DNA from: Akkermansia muciniphila
Lineage (GTDB): Bacteria; Verrucomicrobiota; Verrucomicrobiia; Verrucomicrobiales; V1-33
NCBI GenBank assembly: GCA_945861415.1
Contig: CAMAUV010000009.1
Location: forward strand, 1-64,000
Direction of reading: 5' to 3'
DNA length: 64,000 bases
The translations under genes were made by a program, and so were the position numbers. Of this stretch, positions 57,356-64,000 are shown piece by piece (the first letter of the stretch is position 1; every line of letters starts with the position of its first letter). Below the pieces are notes generated by a model that did not search any database, was not told where the DNA came from, and saw nothing but the letters and a program-made list of their open reading frames with translations.

Positions 57356-58615
57356 GTGAACGCTGAACCCACCACTCCCTCTTCCCCCTCGGCTCAGGTC
57401 CGTGTGCGCGGCCCTCTCGACCGCATACTAGCCGTGCTGAGCTCGTTTCACATTGCCTGCGTCTGCTTCGCTCTCGTTCTGATCCTGACTTTTGTCGGCA
57501 CCATTTATCAGAAGGAGACCCTTTTTGGGCTCTACGACTGCCAGCGCTATTACTTTGAATCGTGGATCGTGCCACGCGTGGCATGGCCGCTGGGTATTCC
57601 GCTGCCGGGCATGGCGCTCGTATTCGCGGTCATGTTTGTAAACATCCTTGCCGGAGGCGTCCTGCGCATCCGGAAGAGCAAGCGCACCATCGGTGTGGTG
57701 ATCTCTCACTTGTCCATCCTCGGCTTCTTCATCGCTGGTGCGGTGTCTCTATGGACGAAGACTGAGGGTCACCTTCAAGTTAATGAAAAAAGCGAAAATA
57801 GCATCGTTCAGTCGGCCATGGATTGGGTCATTGAGGTACGCGAGTTAAAATCTGCCGATGGTCAAGCCCCGCAGGACAATTCTGTACGCTTTATTAAGGA
57901 CAAGTTTTATCGTGACTGCGTGGGGGACCGCACTCGGGACTTCACCAGCAGCGTGTGGCCGTTCACACTAACCGTTGGGGGTTATGTGCGGAATGCGCAA
58001 ATTGTGCCTGCGGATGACCCGGATCTTGGATCCAAGGCCCCGCGCGACGGGGCGTTCGCGATTCTCGCCCTCTCTGTCAAAGCCACCAACGAAGAAAACA
58101 TTGGCGGTGCGCGCGTCGAGGTGAAGGATAAGTCCGGAAACCGCGTTGTGTCCGGGCTGTCCACAGCGCTGGAGCGCGCGCCCATCGTCTTCGAAACGGG
58201 CGGTAAAAGGTTTTCCGTGAGCATGACACGCGAGCGCTGGGAGGTGCCGTTCAGTGTGTTCCTCGATGACTTCCGTGCGGAATATTATCCCGGCACCCGG
58301 AAGGCGCGGGCCTACGAAAGCGACATAAAGGTGCGGCACTCCAACGGCAACGAGAGCAATCACCTGATCTCTATGAACAACCCGCTGCGGGACTCAGGCT
58401 ACGTGGCTTACCAGACCAGCTTTGACGATAAAGCGCCGCCCGGGGAGGAGAAATACTCAGTTTTCACCGTGGTGAAAAATCGCTCCGACCAGTGGCCGCT
58501 CTACAGCCTCATCGCCTGCACCCTCGGTCTGGTCATCCACTTTGTTTATAAGCTTTACCTTTTCCTTAACCGCAACGCCCGCAGGCAGGAACCGCAAGCT
58601 GCTAAAGCCCTATGA
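57356..58615 (+). CDS. resB: cytochrome c biogenesis protein ResB
   Basis: 419 residues from a GTG start at 57356 (the only start near the beginning of the ResB-like sequence). Three N-terminal helices, a large periplasmic domain, and a final helix (LYSLIACTLGLVIHFVYKLYLFL) make the ResB pattern; LSSFHIACVCFALVLILTFVGTIYQKE is the typical first helix. With CcsA it moves haem to the periplasm and attaches it to apocytochromes, which the many CXXCH proteins of the act/cta block need. It overlaps ccsA by four bases (ATGA). Confidence 0.9.
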   Translation: MNAEPTTPSSPSAQVRVRGPLDRILAVLSSFHIACVCFALVLILTFVGTIYQKETLFGLYDCQRYYFESWIVPRVAWPLGIPLPGMALVFAVMFVNILAGGVLRIRKSKRTIGVVISHLSILGFFIAGAVSLWTKTEGHLQVNEKSENSIVQSAMDWVIEVRELKSADGQAPQDNSVRFIKDKFYRDCVGDRTRDFTSSVWPFTLTVGGYVRNAQIVPADDPDLGSKAPRDGAFAILALSVKATNEENIGGARVEVKDKSGNRVVSGLSTALERAPIVFETGGKRFSVSMTRERWEVPFSVFLDDFRAEYYPGTRKARAYESDIKVRHSNGNESNHLISMNNPLRDSGYVAYQTSFDDKAPPGEEKYSVFTVVKNRSDQWPLYSLIACTLGLVIHFVYKLYLFLNRNARRQEPQAAKAL

Positions 58616-60675
58616 AACCGCGCACTATTACCGCCGTCTGTCTCGCCGCCATCGCCGGCGTGCTCATGATCTATCAGGGATACAAGAGCATGCCAAAGGC
58701 CTATGAAAAGACGTTTTCCAAAACAGAAGTGCCGCCGGAGTGGAGGCCGGATGTGGTCGAGGCCGTGGAGCGAATGGCCATAGCCGCCACTGACGGGCGC
58801 GTAAAGTCCGTTAATACCTTCGCGCATTACGAACTGCTGCGTGCCCGCGGCTATGCCGGAATGGAATTAAAGGTCGAGGGGCAGGATAAGAAGCGCTCCT
58901 GGACGCCCACGGCATGGCTGCTGGATCTGCTCTTCTATCCGAAGTTGGCGGAGCACTACCCGGTATTTGTTGTGGAGGACAGCGAGGTGGTGGCCAAGCT
59001 TGGCATTAAGCCCCACGAAAAACAACGCGACCGCTATACTTTTCATGAATTGAACACAGGCCGGGCTGCCCTCGCGGCTGCCATGCAGCGTTTGCAGGGG
59101 AAGAAGGAGGAGGACAAGGACCGCATCGAACGCCTCACCAGTTCACTCGCCGAAAACTTTATGGCCTACGAGTCTCTCGCTCAGGCTCTCGCCGGAGCGC
59201 ACAATCAGGTCACCTTGGGTGAGGAAGTGGAAGACCCTGCGCTCAAGGCTATGGCCGGCAAGCCCATCCCCGTGATGGAAGCCATGGCTGCCTTTGCCAC
59301 CTGCGGGGCATGGAAGGACATGATGGCCAAGCGCAAAGCCGGGGAACCCGTGGCGCCGCCCCCGTGGATGCGAAACCTTGTGGAAGAGTTGCTAGGAAAA
59401 ATGGGCACGGCTGGAGCCCTGCGCTGGTACCCGCCTACAGCGACCGACAAAGAAAACTGGGAAACTGCCAACGGACTGGTAAACGATTTGACGGAGGAGG
59501 GCTTACATGCACCCACCGCCGCTGACAAGCTGCGTGAGCTTGCGCTCATGGGAGCGCTCGCCACTGACCCGCAAAAGAACGGCGAGCTGCAGGACCGCCT
59601 CAAGGCCTTCGCTGAGAGCCGGATCGGTGAAGCAAAAAAGTTTGACCACTATAACAAGATTGAGCTCGACCGCACCTACCTTAAATACCACATCTTCTCA
59701 TACGTCACGCGGTTCTTCATCGCACTGTTTTTTCTGACCGCGATCTCATGGCTCCTGCCGCCATGGCCGCTGCTGCGGAAAATACTCGCTAGGCTGTGTC
59801 TCTTGGGATTTGCGGGAATTGCTGCCGGAATGACGCAGCGGGTCTTTATCACCGGCTGGGGACCAGTCACCGGCATTCACGAGACTTTGCCCTACATCAC
59901 CATCATCGGCGGCCTCTTTGCCCTGCTGCTGATGAAGTATCTCAAAAATCCTCTGCCGCTCGCGATGGCGGTCGTCATCGGTGCTGCCGGGATGTTCTTC
60001 ACCTCGCAGCATGAACTGCTTGATTCCCGGGACACCATGCCGGCGCTAAACGCTGTGCTGCGCACCAACTTCTGGCTCTGGACGCACGTCACCACCATCA
60101 ACATTGGCTACGCCACGGTGATCATCGGCGCCTTCTTCAGCATGGCCTATCTCTTTTCGCGCATGTTCGACATCATGCGCAAGGACTCCGGCTTCTTCCG
60201 CGATCTCACCCGCACCGCTTACGGAGTGCTCTGCTTTGGTATGTTTTTCAGCCTTATCGGCACCATCCTCGGCGGTATTTGGGGGAATGAATCGTGGGGC
60301 CGCTTTTGGGGCTGGGATCCGAAGGAAAACGGCGCCCTCCTTATTACCGTCTGGTGCCTGTTTGTTATGCACATGCGCATGGCGGGCTGGGTCAAGGAGT
60401 TCGGCTTCCACTTCTGGAATGCCGCGGCAGCTCTGCCCGTGATGTTCTCATGGTGGCACGTGAATCTTCTCAACATCGGACTGCACAGTTACGGCTTCAC
60501 AGAAGGTTTGCTGGGCAAGCTCTACATAGCCTACGGCATCACCGCTCTCGTGCTCATCATCGGCCTCATAGCCCGGTTCGCCGAGCATATCGCCCGCAAG
60601 CAGATGACCGCTACCGGAGCAGAAAAGCAGCCTGAGCCCCCTTCCGCGCCGGCTTCGGCAGAATCTGCGTCCTGA
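58612..60675 (+). CDS. ccsA: cytochrome c biogenesis protein CcsA with long N-terminal domain
   Basis: 687 residues. The first 360 residues form an exported helical domain after one N-terminal helix, absent from short CcsA proteins (about 320). The C-terminal half is the membrane core with the haem-handling WWD motif WGNESWGRFWGWDPKENGAL and conserved His in GIHETLP, WTHVTTIN and WWHVNLLN. It is the haem lyase of system II and pairs with ResB, whose stop overlaps its start. Large CcsA forms of this kind are common in Bacteroidetes and PVC bacteria. Confidence 0.92.
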   Translation: MKPRTITAVCLAAIAGVLMIYQGYKSMPKAYEKTFSKTEVPPEWRPDVVEAVERMAIAATDGRVKSVNTFAHYELLRARGYAGMELKVEGQDKKRSWTPTAWLLDLLFYPKLAEHYPVFVVEDSEVVAKLGIKPHEKQRDRYTFHELNTGRAALAAAMQRLQGKKEEDKDRIERLTSSLAENFMAYESLAQALAGAHNQVTLGEEVEDPALKAMAGKPIPVMEAMAAFATCGAWKDMMAKRKAGEPVAPPPWMRNLVEELLGKMGTAGALRWYPPTATDKENWETANGLVNDLTEEGLHAPTAADKLRELALMGALATDPQKNGELQDRLKAFAESRIGEAKKFDHYNKIELDRTYLKYHIFSYVTRFFIALFFLTAISWLLPPWPLLRKILARLCLLGFAGIAAGMTQRVFITGWGPVTGIHETLPYITIIGGLFALLLMKYLKNPLPLAMAVVIGAAGMFFTSQHELLDSRDTMPALNAVLRTNFWLWTHVTTINIGYATVIIGAFFSMAYLFSRMFDIMRKDSGFFRDLTRTAYGVLCFGMFFSLIGTILGGIWGNESWGRFWGWDPKENGALLITVWCLFVMHMRMAGWVKEFGFHFWNAAAALPVMFSWWHVNLLNIGLHSYGFTEGLLGKLYIAYGITALVLIIGLIARFAEHIARKQMTATGAEKQPEPPSAPASAESAS

Positions 60676-60767
60676 TTTTCGCGGGGTGTAATGCGGACCT
60701 GCCAGTCCGGTCCGTGAGCGGTAGCCCGTTCCCGGAAACTGGCTCCATTCCTGTCCAAAATCCAGTT

Positions 60768-60783
60768 GCCGCCGAGGGGCGGC
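60768..60783. repeat. short GC-rich hairpin in the ccsA-chaperone spacer
   Basis: GCCGCC-GAGG-GGCGGC, a 6-bp stem with a 4-base loop, 92 bases after ccsA. No T-run follows, so it could be a terminator-like or dispersed GC-rich repeat; I cannot tell. The rest of the 200-base spacer shows no gene. Confidence 0.3.
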
Positions 60784-60875
60784 GCTCCTAGGCTTGCTGC
60801 TCTTCCTGCGGGGCGGATTCCTTTCCTACCCGCTGGATCACTTTTCCCATCAATCTCCACTTTCCGCCTTCAACC

Positions 60876-62741
60876 ATGCTCGAGACCTTCCGCAAGCACC
60901 ACAAAGTCATGATGATCGTCGTCGCGGCGATCGTGATTGTCGCCTTTACGTTCCTCTATTCGCCAACTCGCGATACCTTCGGCCGGGGAGGTGGCACAGT
61001 GGCTACGCTCAACGGCGAGGCTCTCACGGGAAATGATGCCGAAGCGCTTTTCCGGCAACTCGGCATGGCCGGCCAACTCTCGATGATGGGTGGCGGCACG
61101 GGTGGTCAGGACATTATGACGGATTTTGGCGGCATGGCATGGCAGGGCCGGGTGTTCGGAGGCATCTCCCAAATCGTCGACCTACTACAGCCGAAAGACC
61201 GGAACGAGATGGATCTGGATGGTCCTCTGAACGTGGCCCTCCTGCGCCAGGAGGGCCTGCGTCTCGGTGTGGATGTCGAACGGGAGGACCTCGAGAAGGC
61301 CATTAAGGACCTCGGAGCCTTCAAAACCAATAATGCTTTCGATGACTCCAAGCTCAACAGCTTCCTCGACAGCGGAGCCCACGGTGACCGCCCCACCACG
61401 GAATCCAAACTCTTGACGGTCGTGCGCGATGCGCTGCTCTATCAGCGGCTGGGAGAACTAGTCGGCGGCACATGGTCTCCGTCTCAGGCCAAAGTGGATA
61501 ATTCCTACGCCCAGCAAAATACTCGGACTACCGCGCAGACCGCTCTCGTGGAGAAGAAGAGCTACGAGAATCAAACCGTCAGCGACGAAGACGTCAAGAA
61601 ATACTACGACGAGGAGAAGGCCAAGCAGGACGTCATCAATTCCGACGACAAGGAACCCAAGCCCGGAGCGGATGCTTCCCTGCTCACCGAGGAAAAGCGG
61701 ACGGTGAAATACGTGGTGACTACCGCCGTTAAGCCGCTCGATGCGCCCATCGCCCCCATCCCGCCGACTCCTGTCCCGCCGCTGGAAGATACCAGCAAGC
61801 TTCCGGAAGACCAAAAGAAGGCCAAAGAGGAGGAGCACAAAAAGCTCACGGATGACTACAATGCCAAAAATACTGAGTATGATGCTAAGGTCGCTGAGCA
61901 CACCAAGGCTCTCGAAGCGCACGCCGCCAAGGTGAAAGAAACCGAAGAGGCTAAAAAGCAGTGGCTGGAGAATCTCAGCAATTTCAGTTCCGCCCTCGCC
62001 GATACCGACGCCCGCAATGACAAGAGCTTTGAGGAAGTTGCCAAAGAATTCAAACTGGAAGCCAAAACCGCCACCTTTACCCGCACAACCCTCCCGGATG
62101 ATCTCAAGGCTACCGTTGTAACCCCTGTCCCGACGCCCGGCCGTGCTCCGCAGAGCGCCGCTTTCAATCCCGCCGACGGTATCTTCGCTTCCGGAGAAGG
62201 CAATGACGACATAGCCAGCCCTCAAGACCAGAGTCTCTTCTGCATTTGGGTGGTAGAAGACATTGAAGCTCCTGCCATGAAGCCACTGGAGGAAGTGAAA
62301 GCCGCCGTCTCTGAGAAGCTCAAAACGGACAAGATCAACGCCGCGCTCAAGGCCGCCGGAGACGATGCCCGTTCTAAAATGATGGAGGCGCTGAAAGGCG
62401 GAAAGCCCTTTAAGGAAGCCGCCACGGCAGCAGCCCTCAATGCTGTAGAGGTGCCCCCTTTCTCCAACAAGAAGCCTGTTTCGGAGGCTGCTCCGAATGG
62501 TTCCATCATCAAGAGCATCGCTGATGCGCTGAACAAAGGTGACCTCTCCGAAGCCGTCACAGTCCCTGAGGGCCTGCTTTTCGTCTTCGTGGAGAAGAAG
62601 GATCTGCCGAACGATCCCAAAATGGCTGATAATAAGAAGAACATGATCACCAGCCAGTCTATGAAGGGATCGGACAGCCCGCTGTTCCGCGCGTGGTTCC
62701 TTGCCCGCCGCAGCGCGGCTACGGCGGTGACCATGGAGTAA
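60876..62741 (+). CDS. PpiD/SurA-like periplasmic folding chaperone
   Basis: 621 residues. One N-terminal signal-anchor helix (VMMIVVAAIVIVAFTFLY) followed by a SurA_N-type helical domain (GEALTGNDAEALFRQL..., LLRQEGLRLGVDVEREDLEKAIKDLG), the organisation of PpiD. A long Lys/Glu-rich coiled coil (about residues 305-370) interrupts the middle. The parvulin (PpiC) domain, expected after it, is weak by eye: NPADGIFASGEGND and later GDLSEAV resemble its end, but catalytic residues are not evident. Probably a membrane-tethered chaperone for exported proteins. Operonic with the TPR gene. Confidence 0.75.
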   Translation: MLETFRKHHKVMMIVVAAIVIVAFTFLYSPTRDTFGRGGGTVATLNGEALTGNDAEALFRQLGMAGQLSMMGGGTGGQDIMTDFGGMAWQGRVFGGISQIVDLLQPKDRNEMDLDGPLNVALLRQEGLRLGVDVEREDLEKAIKDLGAFKTNNAFDDSKLNSFLDSGAHGDRPTTESKLLTVVRDALLYQRLGELVGGTWSPSQAKVDNSYAQQNTRTTAQTALVEKKSYENQTVSDEDVKKYYDEEKAKQDVINSDDKEPKPGADASLLTEEKRTVKYVVTTAVKPLDAPIAPIPPTPVPPLEDTSKLPEDQKKAKEEEHKKLTDDYNAKNTEYDAKVAEHTKALEAHAAKVKETEEAKKQWLENLSNFSSALADTDARNDKSFEEVAKEFKLEAKTATFTRTTLPDDLKATVVTPVPTPGRAPQSAAFNPADGIFASGEGNDDIASPQDQSLFCIWVVEDIEAPAMKPLEEVKAAVSEKLKTDKINAALKAAGDDARSKMMEALKGGKPFKEAATAAALNAVEVPPFSNKKPVSEAAPNGSIIKSIADALNKGDLSEAVTVPEGLLFVFVEKKDLPNDPKMADNKKNMITSQSMKGSDSPLFRAWFLARRSAATAVTME

Positions 62742-62745
62742 GGTC

Positions 62746-63105
62746 ATGGACGAGCATCCTCCCCAATTACAGGCCCTGCTGGATGACGCCAGCGGTGCGG
62801 TAGCTCTGGGGGATGTGGAGGATGCCGCTGCGCTATTCCGCAAAGCTGCGGAAGAGGATCCTCTTTGCTTTGATGCGTGGCACGGACTGGGTATGTCTCT
62901 CATGCGCGCCGGGGATCTCAAAGGTGCGGTGGGCGCTGCCATGATGGCCACTGACCTGCAGCCCAACGACCTGCTTGCATGGACCAGCCTTTCCCAAATC
63001 CACGTCAAAATGGGAGACATCGCCGGAGCCGAGGAAGCCAAAGCCAACGCCCGAATTTTGGGCCTTGGCGGACGCATTTTGAAGGACGCGCCGTCCGGTG
63101 TCTAA
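62746..63105 (+). CDS. small TPR protein
   Basis: 119 residues, no signal peptide. About three tetratricopeptide repeats: GDVEDAAALFRKAAEEDPLCFDAWHGLGMSL, then AGDLKGAVGAAMMATDLQPNDLLAWTSLSQI, then KMGDIAGAEEAKANARILG. It starts four bases after the chaperone stop, so the two are translated together. TPR folds bind proteins; partner unknown. Perhaps it helps the chaperone or acts in envelope biogenesis. Confidence 0.85.
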   Translation: MDEHPPQLQALLDDASGAVALGDVEDAAALFRKAAEEDPLCFDAWHGLGMSLMRAGDLKGAVGAAMMATDLQPNDLLAWTSLSQIHVKMGDIAGAEEAKANARILGLGGRILKDAPSGV

Positions 63106-63138
63106 CGGAGAGAGTATAACTGGTGCCGCCGGCGCGGG

Positions 63139-64000
63139 TTACGCGGGGATCAGTTCCGCTACGGCATCGCGCTCTTCTTTCAGTTCGTTGATGGTGATGT
63201 TAATCTTGCCCTTCGCGAAGTCCGAATGGCTGAGGCCCTGCACGATTTCATGCTTCCTGCCGTCGGTGTGAATGGGATAGCCGACGATGAGGCCCTTTTC
63301 GATTCCGTAGCTGCCATCGCTGGGCACGCAGACGCTCGTCCAGTCACCCGCAGGGGTTGGGGTAGTGAGGCTCCGCACGGTATCCACCACGGCATTGGCG
63401 GCACTGGCCGCGCTGCTGCTGCCGCGCGCGGCGATAATGGCCGTCCCGCGCTTTTGCACAGTTTCGATAAACGACCCGCGCAGCCAGTCGTGATCACTGA
63501 TCACATCCGTAGCGGGCTTGCCGCCGATCTTTGCGTTGAAGAAATCGGGATACTGCGTGGAGGAGTGGTTACCCCAGATTGCCATGTTGGTCACAGCGCT
63601 GCTATGAATGCCGGCCTTCGCGGCGAGTTGGCTCTTGGCACGGTTTTCGTCGAGCCGGGTCATGGCGAACCAGCGGTCGGCTGAGAGGTCCCGCGCATTG
63701 TTCATGGCGATGAGGCAGTTGGTATTACAGGGGTTGCCTACCACGAGGACACGCACGTCCGCTGCGGCATTGCGCTGGATGGCCTGTCCCTGGCCGATGA
63801 AGATTTTGCCGTTAATGTTGAGTAGGTCCTTGCGTTCCATGCCGGCTTTGCGCGGCACCGAACCGACCAGTAGCGACCAGTTAACGCCGCGAAACGCCTC
63901 GTCCATGTTTGCCGTAGCCACAACTCCCTGCAGGAGCGGAAAAGCGCAGTCATCAAGTTCCATGACCACGCCATTGAGCGCCGGAAGAGCCGGCTCGATT
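63139..64000 (-). CDS. mdh: malate dehydrogenase, 5' end beyond the window
   Basis: The last 287 codons, continuing past the right edge (the first residues in view are [17 protein letters not shown]). It interconverts malate and oxaloacetate with NAD. Typical segments: GNPCNTN for cofactor/substrate binding, [13 protein letters not shown] with the substrate Arg, and the proton-relay His in [12 protein letters not shown]. It resembles the cytosolic-type, group 2 enzymes found in many bacteria and eukaryotes. The ATG/GTG near 63969 is internal. Convergent with the TPR gene, 33 bases apart. Confidence 0.95.
   Translation of the reverse strand, partial: IEPALPALNGVVMELDDCAFPLLQGVVATANMDEAFRGVNWSLLVGSVPRKAGMERKDLLNINGKIFIGQGQAIQRNAAADVRVLVVGNPCNTNCLIAMNNARDLSADRWFAMTRLDENRAKSQLAAKAGIHSSAVTNMAIWGNHSSTQYPDFFNAKIGGKPATDVISDHDWLRGSFIETVQKRGTAIIAARGSSSAASAANAVVDTVRSLTTPTPAGDWTSVCVPSDGSYGIEKGLIVGYPIHTDGRKHEIVQGLSHSDFAKGKINITINELKEERDAVAELIPA

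Noticed and set aside
61458-63077. 539-codon open frame on the minus strand opposite the PpiD-like chaperone and TPR gene
   Set aside because: It mirrors two real genes with good motifs on the plus strand; its composition (long hydrophobic and Gly/Val runs) is that of antisense of GC-rich, Lys/Glu-rich coding sequence.

Overview
The window looks like a chromosomal segment of a PVC-group bacterium, most likely a verrucomicrobium. This is inferred from gene content: a DUF1080 protein, very large secreted Calx-beta proteins, an acetylxylan-esterase-like hydrolase, an alternative complex III (ACIII) operon joined to a cytochrome oxidase operon, and a resB/ccsA cytochrome c maturation pair. No rRNA is present. 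Many genes lack a strong Shine-Dalgarno sequence.

Layout. 1-148 holds the end of an IS3-family insertion sequence running off the left edge. 261-5217 carries a secreted CIA30/fasciclin protein, a beta-carbonic anhydrase, a polysaccharide deacetylase with a small partner, and a DUF1080 protein. 5558-26307 is one uninterrupted plus-strand respiratory block of about 20.7 kb. Its order is actABCDEF, a small membrane protein, a cbb3-like trio (CcoN-like, CcoO-like and a monohaem cytochrome c), the aa3 oxidase ctaD-ctaE-ctaF, two tiny membrane proteins, ctaC, and then the assembly genes ctaA, ctaB, sco and a DUF420 (CtaM-like) gene. 26388-31542 holds an aldehyde dehydrogenase, a secreted esterase, an RluD-type pseudouridine synthase, an AIM24 protein and a doubtful ORF. 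31876-38469 is mreBCD-mrdA followed by rng. 38884-42157 (minus strand) encodes pyruvate dehydrogenase E1alpha, E1beta and E2. 42427-49197 is a 2256-residue secreted metzincin with about eight Calx-beta repeats. 49335-50279 (minus) is a candidate selenoprotein. 50417-51919 is pyrR-pyrB. 51932-52419 is a decayed toxin-antitoxin pair. 52416-55849 (minus) holds a large esterase, an uncharacterised enzyme-like protein and tRNA-Arg(CCG). 55977-63105 has thiS, decayed sequence, a lipoprotein, resB-ccsA, a PpiD/SurA-like chaperone and a TPR protein. A partial malate dehydrogenase runs off the right edge.

How the genes work together. ACIII oxidises quinol and should pass electrons through c-type haems to the aa3 oxidase. 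The parts between and around them are unusual. The CcoN-like subunit has lost every haem and copper ligand of a real cbb3 subunit I. Its CcoO partner keeps the CXXCH but appears to carry Cys instead of Met at the axial-ligand position. Oxidase subunit III has an insert of about 300 residues, and subunit II carries a C-terminal azurin-like copper domain. My reading is that a gutted cbb3 complex may act as an electron conduit or scaffold between ACIII and aa3.

The second main discovery candidate is at 49335-50279. A secreted thioredoxin-like protein is interrupted by one in-frame TGA exactly at the first position of a CxxC-type motif. A short hairpin follows at the distance expected for a bacterial SECIS element. 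By eye the domain aligns without gaps, over 32 residues, to the N-terminal domain of animal selenoprotein P. Selenocysteine insertion is not proven: no Sec machinery is visible in this window, and a nonsense mutation or sequencing error remains possible.
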